55,216 nt of DNA from Cohnella sp. GbtcB17 (GCF_019091135.1 NZ_JAGXJW010000013.1:1-55216); one strand, 5' to 3'; shown: positions 38,751 to 46,523, counted from the first letter of the stretch. The notes: generated from the letters alone by a model not told the origin. Made by a program: numbers and translations.

Positions 38751-38800
38751 AGGAGCGCTTCTGTCGTCATGCTTATGACGCCGAGGCCGCTCCTTTTTTC
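38751..38800 (+). terminator. Terminator after uxaCBA
   Basis: AAGGAGCG / CGCTCCTT outer stem with an inner CGTCAT/ATGACG hairpin and a T run. The remaining 170 nt before the GH3 gene hold only a GCCGGC-ACG-GCCGGC palindrome. Confidence 0.8.
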
Positions 38801-38971
38801 GCGTCGTGTCCGTCTCCGTACAGTAAAGTTAAATATGAACAGTCCGCAGGGCAACAAAATGGATATTTTACAGTAGGCGCACCTCTCCCAACAGCCCATA
38901 ATGTCGATGAAAGCACGATACAAGCAGTTGGCCGGCACGGCCGGCATGCACGCTTGGAAGGGGAGAGCAAC

Positions 38972-40666
38972 ATGCATACGAACAACGATACTGCGCTTCG
39001 CGACGTCCGGCTCGCGGACTTGTCCGTTCGGGAGAAAATCGGCCAGACGGTCGTCCTGCTGTCCAGCCGGTCCCAGGAGATCGAAAAGCACGGCAGCCTG
39101 GAAGCCTTTTTGGACCGCTACCCGGTCGGCGGCTTCTTCGTCGGCGCGGAGATCATCAAGGACGTCATGACGAGCAACGGCTTTGAGCAGGTCAAGGAAG
39201 CGACCGAGCAGTACCGGGCGGCGACGCGCATCCCGCTCATTTTTGCCTCGGACTTGGAAAATGGCTGCGGCAGCATGATTCCAGGCCTCACGAAGCTGCC
39301 GTTCCCGATGGCGCTCGGCGCGACACGCAGCGAGCAGCTCGCGTACGACTACGGCAAGGCGACCGCGCTCGAAGCGGGTCTCGCGGGCGTAAACTGGACG
39401 TTCTCGCCGGTGGCGGACCTGAACGTCAACCGCTTTAACCCGATCACCGCGATCCGGGCGATCTCAGACAAACCCTCCTGGGCGATCCCGCTGCTGAAGG
39501 CGGTCGTCCGCGGCATGCAGGATCACGGGCTGGCGGCGACGGCCAAGCATTTCCCGGGCGACGGCATCGACTATCGCGACCAGCATATGACGACGACGGT
39601 CAACTCGCTGTCGCGCGAGGAATGGCTCGCGCAGCACGGCGCGGTATTCCAGGCGCTCGTCGACGACGGGCTGGCCTCCATCATGACGGGGCATATCTCG
39701 CTGCCCGCGTTCCAGTCGCAGACCGCGCTTGGCGGCCGCTTCCTACCGGCGACGCTGTCGGCCGAGCTGAGCGACGACTTGCTGAAGCGGCAGATGGGCT
39801 TCAAGGGCGCCATCGTGAGCGATGCGCTGATCATGGGCGGTTATCTGAAATGGTACGAGCGCAACGAGGCTTACCTGCACACGCTGAACGCAGGGACGGA
39901 CATGCTGCTCTGGCCGGAGCTGACGTACTTCGAGGCGGCGGAAAGGGCGCTCGAGACGGGCGAGCTGACGATGGAGCGGCTGGACGATGCGGTCGAGCGC
40001 GTGCTGCAAATGAAGCGGCGGTTTGGCGTGCTGGCGGCCGGCGATGAAGCGTCTGCGACCGCGGCGCGCAGCGAGGCATCCGCGGCGAGCGAGCCCGCCT
40101 ACGAGGTGAAGGCCCCGGCGGGGCAAGCCGACATCGCCGCCTTCGCGGAACGCACGGCGCAGAGCGTGGCCGAGGGCGGCCTGACGCTCGTCCGCGACGA
40201 GAACGGCCTGCTGCCGCTCGTTGCCGGCGCGGTGCGGAAGGCGCTCATCATCGGCATCAGCCCGTCCACGGCCGACTACGACGATCTTGTCACGCTCAAG
40301 GAGGCGTTCGAGCGGCGGGGCATCGAGACGGAGCTCATCCGCAACGTCTGGTACGAGGATCTCATCGCGCGGGAGCCCGGAGTCGACCTGATCGTGTATG
40401 CGCCGATCCTGCGCCACCATCATCCGATGGGACCGCTCGCCTTCAGCGGGGAGGAAGCCTCGGCTTGCTGGAGCGCGCTGACGGCCGGCAGGGAAAAGAC
40501 GGTCGTCGCCGGCTTCGGCTCGCCGTACGCCATCGCCGATTACTTTGACATGGCGCCGGTGGCCGTCAACGCCTACAGCAATGTACCGGCATCCCACGAA
40601 GCTTTCGTGCGCGCCCTGTTCGGCGAGATTCCGTTCGCAGGCGTCGCGCCTGTCGACAATCTTTAA
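38972..40666 (+). CDS. Glycoside hydrolase family 3 enzyme, intracellular
   Basis: 564 aa from the ATG at 38972, with GAAGGGGAG upstream. N-terminal TIM barrel: VGGFFVGAEI, ASDLENGCGS, WTFSPVADLNVN, KHFPGDGIDYRDQHMTT, the nucleophile in IVSDALIMGG, and a C-terminal Rossmann-like domain. The KHFPGDG..D.H triad loop is that of NagZ-type beta-N-acetylhexosaminidases, where His/Asp act as the general acid/base. No signal peptide, so it acts in the cytosol. The neighbourhood suggests an oligosaccharide from pectin or glycan, but specificity cannot be read. Confidence 0.9.
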   Translation: MHTNNDTALRDVRLADLSVREKIGQTVVLLSSRSQEIEKHGSLEAFLDRYPVGGFFVGAEIIKDVMTSNGFEQVKEATEQYRAATRIPLIFASDLENGCGSMIPGLTKLPFPMALGATRSEQLAYDYGKATALEAGLAGVNWTFSPVADLNVNRFNPITAIRAISDKPSWAIPLLKAVVRGMQDHGLAATAKHFPGDGIDYRDQHMTTTVNSLSREEWLAQHGAVFQALVDDGLASIMTGHISLPAFQSQTALGGRFLPATLSAELSDDLLKRQMGFKGAIVSDALIMGGYLKWYERNEAYLHTLNAGTDMLLWPELTYFEAAERALETGELTMERLDDAVERVLQMKRRFGVLAAGDEASATAARSEASAASEPAYEVKAPAGQADIAAFAERTAQSVAEGGLTLVRDENGLLPLVAGAVRKALIIGISPSTADYDDLVTLKEAFERRGIETELIRNVWYEDLIAREPGVDLIVYAPILRHHHPMGPLAFSGEEASACWSALTAGREKTVVAGFGSPYAIADYFDMAPVAVNAYSNVPASHEAFVRALFGEIPFAGVAPVDNL

Positions 40667-40671
40667 CTAGA

Positions 40672-40715
40672 AAAACGGGACGAAGCAGATTGGTTTTCCT
40701 GCTTCGTCCCGTTTT
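40672..40715. terminator. Strong bidirectional terminator
   Basis: A perfect 17-bp stem AAAACGGGACGAAGCAG / CTGCTTCGTCCCGTTTT just after the GH3 stop. Confidence 0.92.
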
Positions 40716-40735
40716 GCATGTCGTTCAATTGCGTC

Positions 40736-40938
40736 GTGCCCAGCGCTCGCAAGAGTTCCTATATAGGAAGAAATTCAGCCAGCGTTGCGCCCTTCTCCCC
40801 CGGAGTTCCTGCATAGAAACACATTCGGTCGGCATTGCGCCCAACGCTCCCAGGAATTTCTGCATAGAAACACATTTGGCCAGCTTTGTGCCCAACACTC
40901 CCAAAAATTCGTACATAGAAACACATTCAGCCCGACTC
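40736..40938. repeat. Four tandem copies of a 51-bp repeat
   Basis: Units begin near 40736, 40787, 40837 and 40888 with GTGCCC or GCGCCC, then a core TTCCTGCATAGAAACACATT. In the first unit the core is a perfect palindrome TTCCTATATAGGAA. Because 51 is a multiple of three, all frames stay partly open, but no ribosome site or conserved protein supports coding. It fills most of the 412-nt gap 40667-41078 together with the terminator. 40939-41078 shows no gene. Confidence 0.85.
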
Positions 40939-41008
40939 GCGCAGTCGGCACCTACTCTCGCACATGCCGCCGGCACTGGCGAATTCCTCTGAATTTTGAA
41001 CATTTATC

Positions 41009-41081
41009 CCGGAATTATGCGCTGTCGCCGTTCGCGCGTCCTGGTACGATAGAGGCGCGGGTCAGGTAGGCCGGAATTATG
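41009..41081 (+). repeat. Direct repeat CCGGAATTATG at a deletion junction
   Basis: Eleven identical bases at 41009-41019 and 41071-41081. The second copy overlaps the first ATG of the permease remnant, suggesting a rearrangement junction. Confidence 0.5.
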
Positions 41082-41213
41082 CCCAATCCTGCCGTCAACA
41101 ACCGGGGCGGCATGTTCGTGATGGCCACGCTGTCGCTCGTCCCGATCTTCGTCATCTTCTTCGTCTTCCAGCGCTATATCGTGGAAGGCATCAGCACCAG
41201 CGGTCTCAATTAA
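41079..41213 (+). pseudogene. C-terminal remnant of a sugar ABC transporter permease
   Basis: Translation of 41079-41213 gives 44 codons ending in a stop. The segment GMFVMATLSLVPIFVIFFVF then QRYIVEGISTSGLN is the standard C-terminus of MalG-type (CUT1) carbohydrate permeases, the last membrane helix plus the QRY-EGI tail. All upstream parts of the permease (about 230 residues) and its partners are gone. Its stop overlaps an ATG (TAATG) leading into the GH105 gene, preserving the original operon junction. Confidence 0.85.
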
Positions 41214-41239
41214 TGATTAGCGCCAAGGGGGAAACGGAC

Positions 41240-42268
41240 ATGCCAGCATTGCGCTTCGACGAAGCGGAAGTACGCGCGGCAATCGATCGTGTAGTCGACC
41301 GCACGTTTCGCATGGATTTCAATTGGGATTGGCCGGCGGGCGTCGCTTTCTATGGCGTATGCGAGGCTTATGAGGCGACAGGGAACACGGCGTATTTGGA
41401 AAAGTTAAAGGCGTGGGTCGACGAACAGCTGGAGGATGGCATTCCAAAGTTGACGGTCAACGCGGTCTCGGTGGGTCATTCGCTGCTCACGCTGCACAAG
41501 GCGACAGGCGAGCAGCTGTATTTGGACAAGGCGACGGAGATGGCGGAATTCCTCACACACGAGGCGGTGCGCTTCGGGGAAGGCATTTTCCAGCATACGG
41601 TCAACTCGCATACGTACGACTTCCCCGAGCAGGCATGGGTGGACACGATGTTCATGGCGGGCTACTTCCTGCTGCGGGTCGGCCATTTGCTCGGGCGGCA
41701 GGACTACATCATGGACGGCATTCGCCAATACCACGGCCACGAGAACTGCCTGCAGGATCCGAAGACGAACCTGTATTACCACGGCTGGGACAACGTTGGC
41801 GGCTCGCACATGTCCGGCGTCTTCTGGGCGCGGGGCAACGCCTGGGCTGCGCTGACGATGGCGCGGGCGCTCGAGCTCGTCGACGTACACCATGCATCGT
41901 TCATGATCATCGAGGGCTCGCTTCGCGATCAGCTGAGCTCGCTCGTGCGGCTGCAAGACGAGGAGACGGGGCTGTGGCACACCGTGCTGGACGATCCGTC
42001 GTCGTATCTCGAGACGTCGGGCTCGGCAGGAATCGCCGCGGCGCTGCTGTCTCGCGGGCGTCTGTACAATAAATACGTGAACCGCTCCGTACGCGGCATT
42101 CTGGATCGCATCACCGAGGACGGCATGGTCTCGGGCGTATCGGCCGGCACGGCGGTCATGCGCGATGTCCAGGGCTACAAGGATACGTCGGAAAAGCGCA
42201 TCCAGGGCTGGGGTCAGGGGCTCGCGCTGGTGTTCCTGTCGTCGCTGCTATCGGGACAGGAGTGGTAG
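41240..42268 (+). CDS. GH105 unsaturated (rhamno)galacturonyl/glucuronyl hydrolase
   Basis: 342 aa. I take the ATG at 41240 (8 nt after AAGGGGG); the TAATG at 41213 would add nine residues. (alpha/alpha)6 barrel of the GH88/GH105 clan, similar to B. subtilis YteR/YesR: NWDWPAGVAFYGVCEAY, WVDTMFMAGYFLLR (catalytic Asp), YYHGWDN, FWARGNAWAAL and SGSAGIAAALLSRG, with GWGQGLAL near the end. Cytosolic; hydrates unsaturated uronyl ends of pectin-lyase products. Fits the uronate genes upstream. Confidence 0.93.
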   Translation: MPALRFDEAEVRAAIDRVVDRTFRMDFNWDWPAGVAFYGVCEAYEATGNTAYLEKLKAWVDEQLEDGIPKLTVNAVSVGHSLLTLHKATGEQLYLDKATEMAEFLTHEAVRFGEGIFQHTVNSHTYDFPEQAWVDTMFMAGYFLLRVGHLLGRQDYIMDGIRQYHGHENCLQDPKTNLYYHGWDNVGGSHMSGVFWARGNAWAALTMARALELVDVHHASFMIIEGSLRDQLSSLVRLQDEETGLWHTVLDDPSSYLETSGSAGIAAALLSRGRLYNKYVNRSVRGILDRITEDGMVSGVSAGTAVMRDVQGYKDTSEKRIQGWGQGLALVFLSSLLSGQEW

Positions 42269-42310
42269 AGCGGAAATAGGGGGGGCGACGAAGCGCAAGG
42301 GTCACGCGCT

Positions 42311-43669
42311 TCAGGCCGCCGCTCCGCGCACGGCCGCGCGCTGCTTCGCGATGCGGAGCGCCATGAGCGCCGCGACCAGGCAAACGAAGCCTGCCGCGAA
42401 AAACGGCACCTGGTAGCTGCCGAGCCACTCCCGGACGGTGCCCGCCGCAAAGGCGGCCACGGAGGCGCCGAGCTGGTGGGTGACGACGACCCAGCCGAAG
42501 ATCATGCCGGCCCGCTCTTTGCCGAAGGCGTCCTGCGACAGCTTGACGGTCGGGGGCACGGTCGCGATCCAGTCGAGCCCATAGAACACCGTGAACAGCG
42601 TCAACTGCGGCTGGCCCGCGCCGAGGGCGTAGGGCAGGAAGAGCAAGGACAGGCCGCGCAGCCCGTAATACCAGAACAGCAGCTTGCGGCTGTCGAAGCG
42701 GTCGGGCAGCCAGCCGGACAGCGTCGTGCCGACGAGGTCGAACATGCCCATGAGGGCGAGCATGCCCGCGGCCGTCACCTCGGGGATGCCGAAGTCGCCG
42801 CAAGCGGGGATGAGATGCGCGCCGATCAAGCCGTTCGTCGAGAAGCCGCAGAAGAAAAACGTGCCGCTCAGCAGCCAGAACGTCTTCGTGCGCGCGCCCT
42901 CCCGCAAGGCCGCGAGCGGCGCGAGGAACAGATTGCCGCGGAACGGCGCCGGCTTCACGACTCGCGTATCCCCGTAAGGCGCCGCTCCTACGTCGTAGGG
43001 GTGATTGCGCATCCAGATCGCGACGGCGGCGAGCGCGACGAGCGTTGCGCCGACGGCTGCGTAGACGGCGTACCGCCAGCCGGCCTCCTCCGTGATGCGG
43101 GCGAGCAGCGGCAGGAACAGCAGCTGGCCGGTCGCCGCGCTGGCCGTCAGGATGCCGACGACAAGCCCGCGGCGATGCGCGAACCATTGGCCGGCGACCG
43201 TGACGCCGAGCACGTTGGCCATCATGCCGGTGGCGAGCCCTGACACGACGCCCCACAGCAGCTCGAACTGCCACAGCGCCGTCATGTACGGCGTGAACAG
43301 CAGGCCGGCGGCCAGCACGGCGAGCGAGAGCGCGGTCATGCGGCGAATGCCGAAGCGCAGCAGCAGCGCCGCGGAGAACGGCCCCGTCAGTCCGTACAGC
43401 AGGATGCCGATAGAGATGACACTCGAGATGCCGCTCCGGCTCCAGCCGTATTCCTGCTCGAAGGGCAGCATAAAAATGCTCGGCATCGAGCGCACGCCGG
43501 CGGACACGAGCAGCGTAACGAAGGTGACGGCAAGCACGGTCCAGCCGTAGTGGAATCTCCGGCGGCGTCCGGAAGCTGTGCTTGCAGCAGCGTCGCTCGA
43601 AAAATCTTCGCTCGCTCGGCCGCTCTGTAGGCCATTTTCCGCATCCTTCGGGTTAGGCGTCGATCTCAT
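42311..43669 (-). CDS. MFS transporter, OFA/monocarboxylate type
   Basis: 452 aa from the ATG at 43669, with AAAGGAG 10 nt upstream. About 40 hydrophilic residues precede twelve hydrophobic helices; FHYGWTVLAVTFVTLLVSAGVRS then YGWSRSGIS are typical of oxalate/formate- and monocarboxylate-like MFS. MarR and MFS form an operon: the MarR end overlaps the MFS start by 17 nt. Probably uptake or efflux of an organic acid; substrate unknown. Confidence 0.9.
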   Translation of the reverse strand: MRSTPNPKDAENGLQSGRASEDFSSDAAASTASGRRRRFHYGWTVLAVTFVTLLVSAGVRSMPSIFMLPFEQEYGWSRSGISSVISIGILLYGLTGPFSAALLLRFGIRRMTALSLAVLAAGLLFTPYMTALWQFELLWGVVSGLATGMMANVLGVTVAGQWFAHRRGLVVGILTASAATGQLLFLPLLARITEEAGWRYAVYAAVGATLVALAAVAIWMRNHPYDVGAAPYGDTRVVKPAPFRGNLFLAPLAALREGARTKTFWLLSGTFFFCGFSTNGLIGAHLIPACGDFGIPEVTAAGMLALMGMFDLVGTTLSGWLPDRFDSRKLLFWYYGLRGLSLLFLPYALGAGQPQLTLFTVFYGLDWIATVPPTVKLSQDAFGKERAGMIFGWVVVTHQLGASVAAFAAGTVREWLGSYQVPFFAAGFVCLVAALMALRIAKQRAAVRGAAA

Positions 43670-44117
43670 CGGCGGGCGCTCCTTTCTCCAGCCGGGTGCC
43701 GGCCGCCAGAATGCCGTCGGACAGCGCATCGGCGGCCGCATCGCCCAAAATCTCCTTGTATCTGGCCTTCAAGCGCTTCGAAGCCAGCCGAATCTCTCCC
43801 TCCAGCGACTGCCCCTTGGGCGTCGGATAGAGCATCACCGTCTTGCCCTGCACGCTGCGGCGGACGAGCTGCTTGACCTCCAGCTTGTCGACGAACCGCG
43901 TCAGTGTGGACGGGGCGATGCTCAGCTTTTCCGCCAGCTCCTTCTGGGTAATGCCGGGCCGGCCGTTGACGAGACGGATCGCGTAGCCGTACATCGGCGT
44001 CAATCCGGTCGGCGCGAACTCCTCCTCGGCGATACGCGTAATGGCGCGGCCAAGCCGGTTGGCGGTAAAAAACAGGCAGCTCTGTAAAAAGCCTTCGTCA
44101 GGCGAGGCGTCATTCAT
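43653..44117 (-). CDS. MarR-family transcriptional regulator
   Basis: 154 aa. Winged helix with GITQKELAEKLSIAPSTLTRFVDKLE and the wing VRRSVQGKTVMLYPTPKGQ. The upstream promoter carries a near-perfect TTGTATGTACAA site, so autoregulation is likely. Controls the MFS gene it overlaps. Confidence 0.94.
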   Translation of the reverse strand: MNDASPDEGFLQSCLFFTANRLGRAITRIAEEEFAPTGLTPMYGYAIRLVNGRPGITQKELAEKLSIAPSTLTRFVDKLEVKQLVRRSVQGKTVMLYPTPKGQSLEGEIRLASKRLKARYKEILGDAAADALSDGILAAGTRLEKGAPADEIDA

Positions 44118-44136
44118 CGCGCATCCCTCGATTCAT

Positions 44137-44179
44137 TTGTATGTACAACAAAAATAAAGCACATCCGATCGGTTGTCAA
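44137..44179 (-). promoter_or_regulatory. marR-MFS promoter with operator
   Basis: Minus strand: TTGACA (44179-44174), 17-nt spacer, TATTTT (44156-44151). TTGTATGTACAA (44137-44148), a near-palindrome, follows at the expected transcription start. Confidence 0.75.
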
Positions 44180-44243
44180 CGGTCATGTGCCCCGGCCTCC
44201 GCTTGTCGGCCTCTGCTTGAACGGGGAAACGAACATTGGGCTA

Positions 44244-44252
44244 TGCTATAAT
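44244..44252 (+). promoter_or_regulatory. Extended -10 promoter upstream of greA
   Basis: TGCTATAAT is a textbook extended -10. RNA from it would run antisense through the small gene at 44269-44415 and reach greA after about 330 nt. Confidence 0.5.
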
Positions 44253-44268
44253 GAGGTGTTCGAACGAA

Positions 44269-44415
44269 TCAGGGGCTTTCTTTGAGCGAGGAGGAAGACA
44301 CCTGCCGATCGGCAGGGCCGTCCCAGAAGGCTTCGTTAACGAGACGCCACGTACCGGCGAGCGCGATTGCGCCGCAGATGCCGATGAGCAGCAATTTTTT
44401 AACGGTTCGGTACAT
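44269..44415 (-). CDS. Small single-pass membrane protein (48 aa)
   Basis: Short leftward gene with ATG at 44415 and AAAGGAG 9 nt upstream. The product begins MYRTVKKLLLIGICGAIALA, a basic start and one membrane helix, then a hydrophilic tail (WRLVNEAFWDGPADRQVSSS). I recognise no family. Perfect ribosome site and clear membrane topology support expression. The extended -10 at 44244-44252 on the other strand makes antisense control possible. Confidence 0.65.
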   Translation of the reverse strand: MYRTVKKLLLIGICGAIALAGTWRLVNEAFWDGPADRQVSSSSLKESP

Positions 44416-44585
44416 AGAGGGTTCTCCTTTGAACGGCTTCGCTCTCCATTATCGGCGAAGCGGGCCGTTCATTTCTGTAACCGCGCATACAAAACCGGCC
44501 GTTTTTGCCGATCCGTTTTTATCGACCGTTTAGCCGGTCCGTTCGAAGTTACGCCAATCAAATCACGATTAATGGAGGCAGACCG

Positions 44586-45056
44586 ATGGTATCCGATGAA
44601 GTTATCTTGACCGCGGAAGGGTTAGCGCAGCTTGAGCAGGAGCTGGAGGAATTGAAGACGGTGAAGCGCCGGGAGCTCGCCGCCCGCATCAAGACGGCAA
44701 TCAGCTACGGCGACTTGAAGGAAAACAGCGAGTACCACTCCGCGAAGGAAGAGCAAGCGTTTATGGAGACGCGGATTTTGACGATCGAACGGATGCTGAA
44801 AAAAGCGCGCGTCGTCAAAAGCGCGGGCGCGGATTCGGTATCCGTCGGCTCTACGGTCGTGCTGAAGGACAAGGAATTCGACGAGATTATCGAATACCGG
44901 ATCGTCGGTCCCGCCGAAGCGGACGTCATGGCCTCGAAGATCTCTTACGAGAGCCCGCTCGGCAAGGCGCTCATGGGCAAGGCCGTAGGCGAGGCGGTCA
45001 GCGTCGAGGCGCCGGTGGGCATGATCCAGTACGAGCTGCTGGAGATCAAAGCTTAA
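44586..45056 (+). CDS. greA: Transcription elongation factor GreA
   Basis: 156 aa with GGAGG site. N-terminal coiled-coil hairpin that enters the RNA polymerase secondary channel (acidic tip region GDLKENSEYHSAKEEQ) and C-terminal FKBP-like domain (VGSTVVLKD; SYESPLGKALMGKAVGE). Rescues backtracked polymerase by stimulating transcript cleavage. Paenibacilli often carry several GreA paralogues; which one this is cannot be told. Confidence 0.95.
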   Translation: MVSDEVILTAEGLAQLEQELEELKTVKRRELAARIKTAISYGDLKENSEYHSAKEEQAFMETRILTIERMLKKARVVKSAGADSVSVGSTVVLKDKEFDEIIEYRIVGPAEADVMASKISYESPLGKALMGKAVGEAVSVEAPVGMIQYELLEIKA

Positions 45057-45128
45057 GGTGGTATGCGAGCCGGATTTCTGGATAAATAATAACAGTACCG
45101 GAAATCCGAATGGCGAGGAGTGACGGCG

Positions 45129-45386
45129 ATGAGCTGGTCATTGGAGCAAGCGTACGCCTACGTGAACAAAATCAAGGAGCGTGCGGCGGAGGACGAGGCT
45201 TTCCGGCTGCTCGCGCTGAACGACCCGGAGATGGCCTGCAGGCTGCTCACCGGCGAGCCGCTGCCGGAAGGCGTTCGGATGTCCGCGCGGGCGCATGGCC
45301 CGGACGGCCTGGATATCGAAGTGCGCGGCCTTCAGGAGACATGGCCGACCGGGGAGCTGGGCCCTGACAAAGCGACGTTGGATTAA
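45129..45386 (+). CDS. Small protein with NHLP-like leader features
   Basis: 85 aa; ATG at 45129, GAGGAG upstream. The stretch AAEDEAFRLLALNDPEMACR then LPEGVRMSARAHGPDGLDIE follows the same pattern as the NHLP leader at 5237 (D-x-AF-x-LL-x-DP ... LP-x-V, beta segment). It lacks the conserved W and the PPNP end, so the match is weak; it may be an unrelated helical protein. Possibly co-transcribed with greA; a terminator follows. Confidence 0.5.
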   Translation: MSWSLEQAYAYVNKIKERAAEDEAFRLLALNDPEMACRLLTGEPLPEGVRMSARAHGPDGLDIEVRGLQETWPTGELGPDKATLD

Positions 45387-45410
45387 AGCGGCGGGCAGGA
45401 TGCCCGAACG

Positions 45411-45446
45411 GCTTCGCCTTTCTTCGGAGAGGCGAAGCTTTTATTT
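45411..45446 (+). terminator. Terminator after the small NHLP-like gene
   Basis: GCTTCGCCT / AGGCGAAGC stem with TTTTATTTT tail. Confidence 0.85.
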
Positions 45447-45487
45447 TCAGTCGCAGAACTTGGATGACGGGAGAGGACGGGAAGGCG

Positions 45488-46030
45488 ATGACACACGTAT
45501 ACTTACGCAGGCTGAAGGCGGGAGATACCGCGGCGCTCCTCGATTTGCGGCGGCGCAATCGCGCGTTTTTCGAGCCGTTCGAGCCGATTCGCGCGGACCG
45601 GGACTACACGCCGGCCGGCATTCGCGACATGCTGGATCAGGACGAGCTGCACTGGAAGCGAGGAAGCGGCTATGGCTTCGGCATCTTCAGCCGCGACGCC
45701 GACAAGCTGGTCGGCCGCGTGAATCTGAGCAATGTCGTGCGCGGCGCATGGGAGAGCTGTACGGTCGGCTATTATATGGATGAGGCTGAAGGCGGCCGCG
45801 GCCTTATGACGGAGGCGCTCGGGCAGGCGGTGGACTTCGCGTTCGGGGATGCGGGATTGCATCGGGTTCAGGCGGCCGTCATGCCCCGCAATTTGGCGTC
45901 GATCCGGGTCATCGAGAAAAACGGATTCAAATACGAGGGGCTGGCCGAGTACTATTTGAAAATCCACGGCATCTGGGAGCATCACCGTATTTACAGCCTG
46001 ACCCGGGAGCATCTGGTTCGATCGACGTAA
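45488..46030 (+). CDS. RimJ/RimL-type GNAT acetyltransferase
   Basis: 180 aa from the ATG at 45488. YLRRLKAGDTAALLDLRRRN, then VGYYMDEAEGGRGLMTEAL (acetyl-CoA loop, the usual Q/RxxGxG/A variant reads GGRGLM) and NLASIRVIEKNGFKYEG are typical of ribosomal-protein N-terminal acetyltransferases. A target peptide or amino acid cannot be named. An A/T-tract terminator at 46097-46126 closes the unit. Confidence 0.9.
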   Translation: MTHVYLRRLKAGDTAALLDLRRRNRAFFEPFEPIRADRDYTPAGIRDMLDQDELHWKRGSGYGFGIFSRDADKLVGRVNLSNVVRGAWESCTVGYYMDEAEGGRGLMTEALGQAVDFAFGDAGLHRVQAAVMPRNLASIRVIEKNGFKYEGLAEYYLKIHGIWEHHRIYSLTREHLVRST

Positions 46031-46096
46031 TCCGGCCGGGAGCGAGGGCATGACACCCAGGGGTGCAACGGCAGGCTAACCTGTCCGAGGACACGC

Positions 46097-46126
46097 AAAA
46101 TACCGGTTCGTTGGAATCGGTATTTT
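46097..46126. terminator. Bidirectional terminator
   Basis: AAAATACCGGTTC / GAATCGGTATTTT stem with a four-base loop, after the GNAT gene. Confidence 0.85.
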
Positions 46127-46129
46127 CTA

Positions 46130-46158
46130 TTGACAGTCTTATAGCGCGGTGCTAATCT
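46130..46158 (+). promoter_or_regulatory. Promoter of the lasso-leader peptide gene
   Basis: Perfect TTGACA (46130-46135), 17-nt spacer, TAATCT (46153-46158). Confidence 0.6.
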
Positions 46159-46173
46159 GGACTTGCCCTATAT

Positions 46174-46188
46174 GATACATATTGTATC
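46174..46188. promoter_or_regulatory. Palindrome downstream of the peptide promoter
   Basis: GATACA-TAT-TGTATC, perfect 6-bp arms, between the promoter and the peptide start; a plausible operator. Confidence 0.5.
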
Positions 46189-46231
46189 TGAATAGGAAGA
46201 CCTACATTCTGCTTTGAAGGGAGTTGTCTCT

Positions 46232-46372
46232 ATGAAAAAGGATTGGGCGAGTCCGGTGCTTGAGGTGCTGGAAGTCAAAATGACGATGAAGTTCTTCCCG
46301 CCGGTTCATCCTCCGGGCGGTCCAGGCGGTCCTGGCGGCGGCGACGATTGTCCGCCGGACATGGACAGCTAG
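46232..46372 (+). CDS. Orphan RiPP precursor with paeninodin-type lasso leader
   Basis: 46-aa peptide with GAAGGGAG before the ATG at 46232. The leader MKKDWASPVLEVLEVKMTM carries the W-x2-P-x-L-x2-L-x-V-x2-T pattern of paeninodin-family lasso precursors, with Thr at the penultimate position. The following 27 residues are unusual: KFFPPVHPPGG, PGG repeats, then DDCPPDMDS. There is no Gly/Ala/Ser at core position 1 to start a macrolactam, one Cys, and many Pro/Gly. No B-protein, C-protein or kinase gene is nearby. It is followed after a hairpin by a GNAT-like gene on the same strand. Confidence 0.78.
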   Translation: MKKDWASPVLEVLEVKMTMKFFPPVHPPGGPGGPGGGDDCPPDMDS

Positions 46373-46383
46373 GCAGCCCGCAA

Positions 46384-46440
46384 ACGAAGCGGCGCCGCGG
46401 CTGCAAAGGCATATGCCGCAGCTCGCGGCGCGGCCTCGTT
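46384..46440 (+). other. Long GC-rich hairpin between peptide and GNAT genes
   Basis: Imperfect stem around ACGAAGCGGCGCCGCG / CGCGGCGCGGCCTCGT with GGCATATGCC in the loop region, and no T tract. Could stabilise or partially terminate the peptide transcript. Confidence 0.55.
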
Positions 46441-46523
46441 CGAATCGGTCGAAAAGTGTTTATAAAAAGGAAGCGGATGCGGAAGGCTGCGTGTCCGGCC
46501 ATGATGACGGGAGGGGAGCCGCC

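Noticed and set aside
40736..40938. CRISPR array
   Set aside because: The units are contiguous tandem repeats with diverged sequence and no unique spacers; no cas genes.
40690..41069. Open frames across the 51-bp repeats with a 17-residue period
   Set aside because: Because 51 is a multiple of 3, every frame shows the periodicity; no ribosome site, no consistent frame and no known protein.
46232..46372. Full lasso peptide gene cluster
   Set aside because: No B-protein, cyclase, kinase or dedicated exporter gene occurs within 9 kb on either side, and the core lacks a canonical first residue.
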